From CAZQGJ01 sp964592905 (GTDB lineage Bacteria; Patescibacteriota; UBA1384; CAYGGE01), in NCBI GenBank assembly GCA_964592905.1, contig CAZQGJ010000017.1, positions 1 through 15,021 of the forward strand: a stretch of DNA of 15,021 bases. The letters are read 5' to 3'. Below, in pieces: positions 7,958-12,761 of the stretch (the stretch's first letter is position 1; every line of letters starts with the position of its first letter). The position numbers and the translations under genes were made by a program. The notes under the pieces were generated by a model. The model did no database searches, had not been told where the DNA came from, and was given only the letters and a program-made list of their open reading frames with translations.

Positions 7958-7965
7958 TTATACGT

Positions 7966-7994
7966 ATTAAAGTATCATACGCACTAAATGTCAA
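7966..7994 (-). promoter_or_regulatory. Sigma70-type promoter (TTGACA-17-TTTAAT) for the 53-residue protein
   Basis: A perfect -35 TTGACA (7989-7994) and a 5/6 -10 TTTAAT (7966-7971) are separated by 17 bases, with a start predicted near 7959 and a leader of about 43 bases. Confidence 0.7.
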
Positions 7995-8008
7995 GGGTTA
8001 CTGACAGT

Positions 8009-8017
8009 TTATCCACA
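8009..8017 (+). promoter_or_regulatory. Single consensus DnaA box (TTATCCACA)
   Basis: The plus strand carries a perfect 9-base DnaA box between the rplL terminator and the promoter of the 53-residue gene, 15 bases upstream of its -35. No second box is seen nearby, so this is not an origin by itself; a chance match or a DnaA-responsive promoter are both possible. Confidence 0.4.
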
Positions 8018-8019
8018 GA

Positions 8020-8047
8020 CCAAAAGAGCGCCCCAACGGGCGCTCTT
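8020..8047 (-). terminator. Intrinsic terminator of the rplJ-rplL operon
   Basis: AAGAGCGCCC (8024-8033) and GGGCGCTCTT (8038-8047) form a perfect 10-bp stem with a 4-base loop about 28 bases after the rplL stop. On the minus strand the stem ends in CTCTTTTGG, giving a short U-run. Confidence 0.85.
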
Positions 8048-8075
8048 GAAGTTAAACAGGTTAACTTAAGGTAAA

Positions 8076-8489
8076 TTACTTGAGTTCGACGATGGCGCCG
8101 GCGGCTTCAAGCTTGGCCTTGGCGGCTTCGGCATCGTCTTTTTTGGCGTTCATCAGAACTTCTTTAGGAGCGGACTCAACTAGGGTTTTAGCCTCGACTA
8201 AACCGAGCTCTGGTTTGACTTCGCGGACAGCCTTGATAACGGCGATCTTGTTGGCACCAGCGCCGGTCAAGACAACGTTAAAGCTGGTCTTTTCTTCGGC
8301 TGGGGCGGCATCGGCAGAGCCGGCGCCGGCAGGAGCGGCCATCATCATCGGAGCGGCGGCAGAAACGCCAAAGCGCTCTTCGAGGGTCTTAACCAAAGCG
8401 GCTAATTTAGCGACTGGTAAGGCCTCGATCTGGCTGATAATCGAATCAAACTCGGTTGATTCAGGGGTAGTCTTCATTTCGTCTGACAT
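8076..8489 (-). CDS. rplL: Ribosomal protein bL12 (L7/L12)
   Basis: The stalk protein of the large subunit that recruits and stimulates translational GTPases; several copies bind the L10 C-terminal helix. The 137 residues comprise an N-terminal dimerisation helix pair (about 12-45), a flexible Ala/Gly/Pro/Met hinge (about 46-66, with APMMMAAPAGAG), and the C-terminal factor-binding domain (about 68-137) with AGANKIAVIKAVRE, LGLVEAKTLVESAP and a final EAAGAIVELK. It is about 16 residues longer than the E. coli protein, mainly an acidic/polar N-terminal lead. ATG 8487-8489 is preceded by AAAGGA six bases away. It follows rplJ by 29 bases in one operon, and a terminator follows, so the operon ends here rather than running into rpoB. 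Confidence 0.97.
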   Translation of the reverse strand: MSDEMKTTPESTEFDSIISQIEALPVAKLAALVKTLEERFGVSAAAPMMMAAPAGAGSADAAPAEEKTSFNVVLTGAGANKIAVIKAVREVKPELGLVEAKTLVESAPKEVLMNAKKDDAEAAKAKLEAAGAIVELK

Positions 8490-8518
8490 AATAATTCCTT
8501 TCGTGAATTTAACTTAAA

Positions 8519-9049
8519 TTAATTGGCTGAAGCGGATTGTTTTTGCTCGTACTGATGCAAAGCTTGGACTAAGCCACGCAGATTGCCGTTCAAGACGCTG
8601 ACCAAACCGGACAATGGTGAGGCGATACTGCCAACCAAACGGGAAAGCAGCTCTTCGCGACTTGGCAAGGCGGCCAGAGCCGTGACGCCATCGACAGTTA
8701 GTAGTTGGCCATCGAGCAAACCACCCATGATGGTCAGATGCTCGAACTCTTTGGCCAATTTAACTGTAGTTTTGGCAGTCTGGATCAGATCTTGTCCATA
8801 GATACAGGCCAAGTGCTGATCAAAGGCCTCGGTTTCGTGAGGCAAGTTAGCCGCGACTAGAGCCTTGCGTAAAAGCGTGGCCTTGGCAACCTGATACTGT
8901 GAACCGATCTCGGCAAAACGACCCCGGATCTGATCGACCTCTTTAGCCTTGAGACCAGCGTAGTTGATAAAGATAATCAATTCGGCTTGATCGATCAGCT
9001 GTTCGAGACCAGCCAAACGGGTAGCTTTTTGAGCGCGAGTAATGCGCAT
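8519..9049 (-). CDS. rplJ: Ribosomal protein uL10
   Basis: Base of the L12 stalk; binds 23S rRNA in the GTPase-associated region and carries L12 dimers on its C-terminal helix. The 176 residues show the family pattern: an N-terminal basic helix with KATRLAGLEQLI, IIFINYAGLKAKEVDQIRGR (about 25-44), a KATLLRKALVAA segment (about 56-67), LPSREELLSRLVGSIASPL (about 128-146), and a C-terminal L12-binding helix ending in the Gln/Ala-rich tail. ATG 9047-9049 is preceded by AGGAG (9057-9061) seven bases away. It is the first gene of rplJ-rplL. Upstream lie an L10 leader and an intrinsic terminator with seven Us, so autogenous control by the L10-L12 complex through premature termination is likely. 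Confidence 0.97.
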   Translation of the reverse strand: MRITRAQKATRLAGLEQLIDQAELIIFINYAGLKAKEVDQIRGRFAEIGSQYQVAKATLLRKALVAANLPHETEAFDQHLACIYGQDLIQTAKTTVKLAKEFEHLTIMGGLLDGQLLTVDGVTALAALPSREELLSRLVGSIASPLSGLVSVLNGNLRGLVQALHQYEQKQSASAN

Positions 9050-9072
9050 GGGCGATCTCCTATTTTGAGTAT

Positions 9073-9099
9073 AAAAAAACTCTGTGCCCAGACAGAGTT
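9073..9099 (-). terminator. Leader attenuator upstream of rplJ
   Basis: AACTCTGT (9092-9099) pairs with ACAGAGTT (9078-9085) around a 6-base loop, followed by a run of seven Ts ending at 9073. This is the strongest canonical intrinsic terminator in the window, and it lies in the 5' leader of rplJ, not at an operon end. It should stop transcription unless the upstream leader changes shape. Confidence 0.85.
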
Positions 9100-9101
9100 C
9101 A

Positions 9102-9184
9102 CCTTATCATTAAAATAACAAGGAAACCTATGCAGGTACGACCTTTTAATTCCGTTTAACGGACCCCTGCAGTCTTGGGCTTAC
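9102..9184 (-). ncRNA. L10 ribosomal-protein leader
   Basis: The leader starts at the predicted transcription start near 9184. It contains AAGACTGCAGG (minus strand of about 9166-9176), typical of the L10-binding leader, closed by TGCAGG/CCTGCA (9166-9171 with 9131-9136) and enclosing a small hairpin TCCGT/ACGGA (9151-9163). A second helix of about 9 bp, CCUUGUUAU with AUGAUAAGG (9102-9123), separates it from the attenuator. In known cases the L10-L12 complex binds such a leader and represses its own operon. Identity is assigned by motif and position; no covariance search was run. Confidence 0.75.
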
Positions 9185-9190
9185 TGGTTG

Positions 9191-9219
9191 ATTATGCCAA
9201 ACTTAAGTTTTTTTGTCAA
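9191..9219 (-). promoter_or_regulatory. Extended -10 promoter (TTGACA-17-CATAAT) of rplJ-rplL
   Basis: A perfect -35 (9214-9219), a 17-base spacer and a CATAAT -10 (9191-9196) preceded by TGG. The -35 lies in the last codons of the upstream membrane-protein gene, whose TAA (9203-9205) is in the spacer. Predicted start near 9184, exactly where the L10 leader begins. Confidence 0.85.
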
Positions 9220-9739
9220 GGTCAGGTAAACGATCGACTAACTGTTTCCGAGCCGCGTTGGCCTGTTTGGCGACGACATGAGTCAACTCCCCTGCCACCT
9301 GGCCAACAGTTTCTTGCAAAGTATCTGTCACTTGATCGAATTGACGCAATCTTTGATTCAGGTCGCGTTGCCAATGATACGGTAGTTCAAAAAGTTCACG
9401 TCGCTCGATGAGGTAGATCGCTTGGGCAGCATAATAGAGGGTGACGATGACGAAATACAACGGATCAAAGCTATCGGCAGCCACTAATTTATTGATTTGA
9501 AGCAAAATAAAGCTAATGAGAATGACTAGAAGAGTCAAAAGCCAACCCAAATGGGTCTGTTTGGTCAATAAATAGCCGCCACCCAGTGCAAAGATCGAGG
9601 TCAGAAAGACGATAATCGAAAGCCAGTTAAAGGAGATCTGACCGAAGAAATCAATCAGTCCAATAACCCCAGCGAAGATGGTTAAAAAACCGATCACCGG
9701 CAGGATAATTAAATCTAATTCATTAAATCGAGTTGTCAC
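9203..9739 (-). CDS. Hypothetical four-helix membrane protein with amphipathic C-terminal tail (178 aa)
   Basis: No family is recognised. Four hydrophobic segments lie at about 9-30, 37-59, 65-84 and 92-111. They are followed by IERRELFELP and a long charged, Gln-rich helix (about 123-170: NQRLRQFDQVTDTLQETV and onward) that could form a coiled coil or lie on the membrane. The N-terminus is short and polar, so both ends are probably cytoplasmic. The start is GTG 9737-9739; there is no Shine-Dalgarno, and a -10-like CATACT ends six bases before the GTG, so the mRNA may be leaderless. The gene sits between rplA and rplJ, where many bacteria have none, and the rplJ promoter overlaps its 3' end. 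Function is unknown; the tail suggests a partner or scaffold role, which is speculation. Confidence 0.7.
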   Translation of the reverse strand: MTTRFNELDLIILPVIGFLTIFAGVIGLIDFFGQISFNWLSIIVFLTSIFALGGGYLLTKQTHLGWLLTLLVILISFILLQINKLVAADSFDPLYFVIVTLYYAAQAIYLIERRELFELPYHWQRDLNQRLRQFDQVTDTLQETVGQVAGELTHVVAKQANAARKQLVDRLPDLDKKT

Positions 9740-9745
9740 AGATCA

Positions 9746-9774
9746 AGTATGATCGATCGTCCCGCTAAACACAA
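9746..9774 (-). promoter_or_regulatory. Promoter (TTGTGT-17-CATACT) predicting a leaderless mRNA for the 178 aa membrane protein
   Basis: The -35 TTGTGT (9769-9774) and -10 CATACT (9746-9751) have a 17-base spacer. The -10 is followed by six bases and the GTG start, so the transcript should begin at the start codon. Hexamers match only moderately. Confidence 0.45.
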
Positions 9775-9788
9775 GTTGAGAAAAGAGG

Positions 9789-10586
9789 TTAAACCTGAAG
9801 TTTAACGGCCCGACCCATGGTTGGGGCTAAATGAACGGCCTGGATCTTACTGGCCGGTAAGGCCGCGATAAAGGTCTCGATATTAGCAATCAACTGGCTG
9901 TCAGCAAAGCTTAAACGACCAATTGGCTGATGAATGTTTGAGCTCGAATCGGCTTTGTATTCAACGCGACCGCTCTTAAGTTCGGCGGCGACCTTTTCCG
10001 GGTCTTCGGTCACGGTGCCGGCTTTAGGATTTGGCATTAAGCCGCGGGGGCCGAGGATCTTAGCTAATTTAGAGAGCTTTGGCATCATGGCCGGGGTGGC
10101 AACAGCGACATCGAAATCCAGCCAGCCCTTTTCGATCTTTTCAATAATTTCGTCAGTAATAATGGCAACCTTGCGATCTTTGCCGGTACCATGCGGTAGA
10201 TTAACTAAACCGCGAACTAAATCGTCACCTTTTTTAGCTGGAACTAAACGAATATGCAGATCTAAACTGGCATCAAACTTGGCTAAATTATTGGCCCGAG
10301 CCTGTGCGATGCCTTCTGAGATGGTGTAGCTCTCGGCCTGGTCGTGTTCGGCTTTGGCTCGATAGTTAGCCGAGCGCTTCGGTTTGCCAGTCGATTTGGT
10401 TTTGACAACTGGTTTAACAGCTTCGCCTTCGCCTATGGCATCGGCTGAGGCTTCGGTCGCTTCATCACCGTTAGCCTTCGCCTTAGTCTCTGTTTTTGAC
10501 TCTAAGGTATGATTCGAATCGGCGGTCACATCGGCAAACAGTTGATTCAAAGCCGTCTCGTCATTGTTGTTGTAATCGTTATTCAT
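9789..10586 (-). CDS. rplA: Ribosomal protein uL1 with N-terminal extension and reduced domain II
   Basis: Binds the 23S rRNA L1 stalk and helps release deacylated tRNA from the E site; in many bacteria it represses its own mRNA. Diagnostic residues are LPHGTGKDRKVAI (130-142), FDVAVATPAMM (158-168), LGPRGLMPNPKAGTV (178-192), the basic/aromatic GRVEYKAD (206-213), IHQPIGRLSF (218-227) and PTMGRAVKL near the end. At 265 residues it is longer than the usual ~230, because residues 1 to about 73 are a polar extension (Asn/Asp/Glu-rich, then Lys-rich). The body is shorter: compared with E. coli L1 about 20 residues are missing after VAIIT in domain II, and about 10 near the C-terminus. ATG 10584-10586 has only a weak AAAGAG upstream. 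L11 (rplK), the usual neighbour, is absent. Confidence 0.95.
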   Translation of the reverse strand: MNNDYNNNDETALNQLFADVTADSNHTLESKTETKAKANGDEATEASADAIGEGEAVKPVVKTKSTGKPKRSANYRAKAEHDQAESYTISEGIAQARANNLAKFDASLDLHIRLVPAKKGDDLVRGLVNLPHGTGKDRKVAIITDEIIEKIEKGWLDFDVAVATPAMMPKLSKLAKILGPRGLMPNPKAGTVTEDPEKVAAELKSGRVEYKADSSSNIHQPIGRLSFADSQLIANIETFIAALPASKIQAVHLAPTMGRAVKLQV

Positions 10587-10599
10587 TAGGTCTCTTTCT

Positions 10600-10626
10600 G
10601 TGGTAATAGCGTCTGACGACTCCCAC
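10600..10626 (-). promoter_or_regulatory. Candidate structured L1-binding leader element upstream of rplA
   Basis: The leader can fold as GTGG (10623-10626) with CCAC (10600-10603), then an asymmetric internal loop (GA on one side, seven bases GCTATTA on the other), then GTC/GAC around a GTCA loop. L1 sites in rRNA and mRNA also have two helices split by an asymmetric loop. The helices here are short, so this is only a candidate for autogenous control. Confidence 0.3.
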
Positions 10627-10654
10627 GTTATCCCCCACGGTTATTATAGTTGAG

Positions 10655-10684
10655 ATTATATCAGGTTTGCGACTCGATCGTCAA
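10655..10684 (-). promoter_or_regulatory. Extended -10 promoter (TTGACG-18-TATAAT) of rplA
   Basis: The -35 TTGACG (10679-10684) and perfect TATAAT (10655-10660) preceded by TGA are 18 bases apart. The promoter overlaps the end of pth: its TGA stop (10661-10663) directly abuts the -10 and supplies the extension. Predicted start near 10648 gives a leader of about 60 bases. A second TATAAT at 10643-10648 has no matching -35. Confidence 0.8.
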
Positions 10685-11287
10685 GCGTTGCGGCGAGAGC
10701 TTCGGTTGAGCTAAAGTCCGAATCAACCACTGGCTAAAGAGCTCAAGGCTGGCTTGATGAGCGGGTAGCTCGGCCGCGGCAAAGGGCGCCAGTACAAACT
10801 CGGCTCCGGCTAGACGGCCCGGTGAGGCACTGTCGATGGTACTAGCAGAGCCGCTGGTAGAGGCAGATGAGGCGATACCTAACCGTAACCGCCAAAAATC
10901 TGAGGTTTTGAGCGCCTCGATAATCGAATCAAGGCCGTGATGACCGGCGCTCTGACCGGACCATTGAAACTTGGCTGTCCCGAGCGGTAGGTCCAGTTCG
11001 TCGGCCAGAACGATCAGTTGAGCCGGCTCTAGATGATAATAATCAAGAAAGCTCTGGATCGCCTCGCCAGAACGGTTCATGTAGAGTTGAGGGCGAATCA
11101 ACTCGAGTCCGACTTCAGGAGTCAGCTGATGTTTGAGAGTTAGATTGCGTTGATGTCGATCTGATTGCCAATCAGATGAACCCAAACTATCGGCTAATTT
11201 AAGCAACAGCTGCTCGCCAAAGTTATGGCGAGTTGCCTGGTAACGGGCTTCGGGATTACCTAATCCGGCAATGACCCATTTGGTCAT
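10661..11287 (-). CDS. pth: Peptidyl-tRNA hydrolase
   Basis: Cleaves peptidyl-tRNAs that drop off ribosomes, recycling tRNA. Conserved parts: GLGNPEARYQATRHNFG (8-24) with Asn11 and catalytic His21, YMNRSG (69-74) with Asn71, ADELDLPLG (95-103) with Asp96, and AGHHGLDSI (114-122) with His116. These match E. coli Asn10, His20, Asn68, Asp93 and His113. Two deviations: E. coli Asn114 in the HN pair is His117 here, and the residue before the catalytic Asp is Ala rather than His. After LRLGI the usual GRP segment is replaced by a Ser/Thr/Ala-rich loop (about 139-158). Length of 208 is near normal. ATG 11285-11287 shares one base with the TAA of ybaB (TAATG), so translation is coupled. The core active site is intact, so I expect function. 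Confidence 0.95.
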   Translation of the reverse strand: MTKWVIAGLGNPEARYQATRHNFGEQLLLKLADSLGSSDWQSDRHQRNLTLKHQLTPEVGLELIRPQLYMNRSGEAIQSFLDYYHLEPAQLIVLADELDLPLGTAKFQWSGQSAGHHGLDSIIEALKTSDFWRLRLGIASSASTSGSASTIDSASPGRLAGAEFVLAPFAAAELPAHQASLELFSQWLIRTLAQPKLSPQRLTIESQT

Positions 11288-11595
11288 TAGCCGAGTCCGG
11301 GGATATTTAAGCCCAAGCCACCCATTAAATCCTTGGCCTTGGCGGCTGCTACTGTCTGGGCTTTGACTAGGCCTTCGTTGAGAGTTTTTTGTAGCTCGCG
11401 CTCGAGGTCGTTCTGGCGACTAGGCACCAACCAACTGGGGTCGATCTTAATTGACTTTAAATGCATCTCGGCATTAAAGATGGCCACGATCTGACCAGCC
11501 GCGCCGGACGCCTCGATCTCGGTGGCCTTGAGCTCTTTTTGGAGCTCTTTCCCCTTTTTTTGGAGGTCATAAAGCTGTTTCATCTTGTCGATCAT
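11287..11595 (-). CDS. YbaB/EbfC family nucleoid-associated protein
   Basis: Small dimeric DNA-binding protein of the YbaB/EbfC family. The 102 residues start with a long charged helix (MIDKMKQLYDLQKKGKELQ), then a strand with GAAGQIVAIFNAEMHLKSIKID (about 31-52), then a second long helix (about 62-92), ending in a Gly-rich tail MGGLGLNIPGLG. Family members usually lie next to dnaX and recR; here the gene is upstream of pth and its stop overlaps the pth start. ATG 11593-11595 is preceded by GGAAAGG about eight bases away. A strong promoter lies in the 3' end of prfB. The family assignment comes from size, helix-strand-helix layout and the Gly-rich end, and is good but not diagnostic at single residues. 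Confidence 0.88.
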   Translation of the reverse strand: MIDKMKQLYDLQKKGKELQKELKATEIEASGAAGQIVAIFNAEMHLKSIKIDPSWLVPSRQNDLERELQKTLNEGLVKAQTVAAAKAKDLMGGLGLNIPGLG

Positions 11596-11623
11596 AATCT
11601 ATACCTTTCCGTTTGATGCTCTG

Positions 11624-11652
11624 ATTTTAGCAGAATTAACCGGTTGACTCAA
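11624..11652 (-). promoter_or_regulatory. Extended -10 promoter (TTGAGT-17-TAAAAT) for ybaB-pth
   Basis: The -35 TTGAGT (11647-11652), 17-base spacer and TAAAAT -10 (11624-11629) preceded by TGC. The -35 is inside the last codons of prfB and the prfB TAA (11636-11638) is in the spacer. The -35 also lies within a short palindrome GGTTGA-x-TCAACC (11642-11654), which could be an operator. Predicted start near 11617. Confidence 0.75.
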
Positions 11653-12637
11653 CCTGACTTTCGAGATAGGCCTCGATCAACGGTAACAGCTCTCCGTTTA
11701 AAACGCCGACAGTATCGCTGGTTTCGAAGTTACTGCGGTGATCCTTGACCAGCTGATACGGATGCAGCACATAAGATCGGATCTGATTCCCCCACTCGGC
11801 CGAGACGTGGTCGCCCTTGATCTGACGCAACTTGAGGCGTTCTTGCTCGAGCTGCCTCTGAATTAATCGAGCGGTTAGGACCTTGAAAGCTAGCTCTTTG
11901 TTCTGGAGCTGACTTCGCTCATTTTGCATCGTAACGACCAATCCAGTCGGTAGATGGGTTAAGCGAACAGCCGAATCGGTCGTATTAACGGATTGTCCGC
12001 CGTGTCCGCCGGCCCTATAGACATCGATCTTGACCTCGTCAGATTTGAGCAACAGTTCGGGCTTGGGTATCTCTGGTCCAACCTCGACTAAAGCAAAGGA
12101 AGTATGACGAGCTTTGTCGGCATCAAAGGGTGAGATCCGCACTAAACGATGAACGCCGGCCTCGGCCTGTAGATAGCCATAGGCCAGATCGCCCTTGATT
12201 AAAAAGGTAACCGATTTTAAACCAGCCGTCTCACCGGGCGAGGAATCTAAGAGCTCAAAGGAGAGGCCTTGCGCTGAGGCAAAGCCCTGATACATGCGAT
12301 AGAGCATCGCCGTCCAGTCTTGGGCCTCGGTCCCACCGGCACCGGCCGAAATCGAGACAATAGCGTTAGCCTCGACATATTGACCCTGAAAGAGCGTCTG
12401 GCGGTAAAGCGTTTGGTAAAGCGCCTGGCTGGCCGGTATATCAGGCTCGAGACAGAGCAAATCATAATCATCGATCAACTGTTCAAGTCGGGCTAGTTGC
12501 TTGGTGGCGGTAGCCGAACTGGCATAATCCTGCCAAAAATCGCTCTGTTGCATCGCCTGCTTGAGCGCTTGAACGGTTTGTCGATGCTCATCGATAGCCA
12601 AAAGCTCACCGAGACGGGTTATCTGTTGGGTGGTCAT
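11636..12637 (-). CDS. prfB: Peptide chain release factor 2 (RF2)
   Basis: Reads UGA and UAA stop codons and triggers peptide release. With ATG 12635-12637 it is 333 residues; a TTG further upstream (12668-12670) is less likely. Marks: SAGAGGTEAQDW (97-108), GVHRLVRISPFD (161-172) with the RF2-type Ser-Pro-Phe stop-codon motif at 169-171, YRAGGHGGQSVN (207-218) with the catalytic GGQ at 213-215, and GNQIRSYVLHPYQLVKDHR (283-301). It is about 30 residues shorter than the E. coli protein, in the N-terminal helical domain. The in-frame UGA and programmed +1 frameshift that autoregulate prfB in many bacteria are absent: the frame is continuous. An extended -10 ends six bases before the ATG, predicting a leaderless mRNA. 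Confidence 0.96.
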   Translation of the reverse strand: MTTQQITRLGELLAIDEHRQTVQALKQAMQQSDFWQDYASSATATKQLARLEQLIDDYDLLCLEPDIPASQALYQTLYRQTLFQGQYVEANAIVSISAGAGGTEAQDWTAMLYRMYQGFASAQGLSFELLDSSPGETAGLKSVTFLIKGDLAYGYLQAEAGVHRLVRISPFDADKARHTSFALVEVGPEIPKPELLLKSDEVKIDVYRAGGHGGQSVNTTDSAVRLTHLPTGLVVTMQNERSQLQNKELAFKVLTARLIQRQLEQERLKLRQIKGDHVSAEWGNQIRSYVLHPYQLVKDHRSNFETSDTVGVLNGELLPLIEAYLESQVESTG

Positions 12638-12643
12638 AGGTTC

Positions 12644-12652
12644 AGTATAGCA
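12644..12652 (-). promoter_or_regulatory. Extended -10 (TGC-TATACT) predicting a leaderless prfB mRNA
   Basis: The minus strand reads TGCTATACT, then six bases, then the prfB ATG at 12637. The spacing equals that seen before tgt, so transcription should start at the A of the ATG. No Shine-Dalgarno and no good -35 are visible. Confidence 0.6.
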
Positions 12653-12681
12653 AAACTGACTTCTACCCAATGAATACAGAA

Positions 12682-12707
12682 CTGCCCGACCCTAATGGGT
12701 CGGGCAG
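12682..12707 (-). terminator. 11-bp perfect hairpin terminator after the 182-residue ORF
   Basis: CTGCCCGACCC (12682-12692) pairs with GGGTCGGGCAG (12697-12707) around a 4-base loop, about 55 bases after the TAG stop. The minus strand continues TTCTGTATTCATT, which is moderately U-rich. Confidence 0.75.
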
Positions 12708-12761
12708 AGAGTTAGAACTAGGCATCTACGACTACTGACAGTCGCAGCTCAGTTGCAACGC

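Noticed and set aside
7917..7994. Longer N-terminus (79 aa) of the 53-residue membrane protein
   Set aside because: The TTG start overlaps the -35 box; the ATG at 7916 has a proper GGGAG.
8009..8017. Replication origin at the DnaA box
   Set aside because: Only one box, no AT-rich unwinding region and no dnaA/dnaN nearby.
8080..8517. 145-codon plus-strand ORF opposite rplL
   Set aside because: Antisense shadow of a conserved ribosomal gene with no ribosome-binding site or family match.
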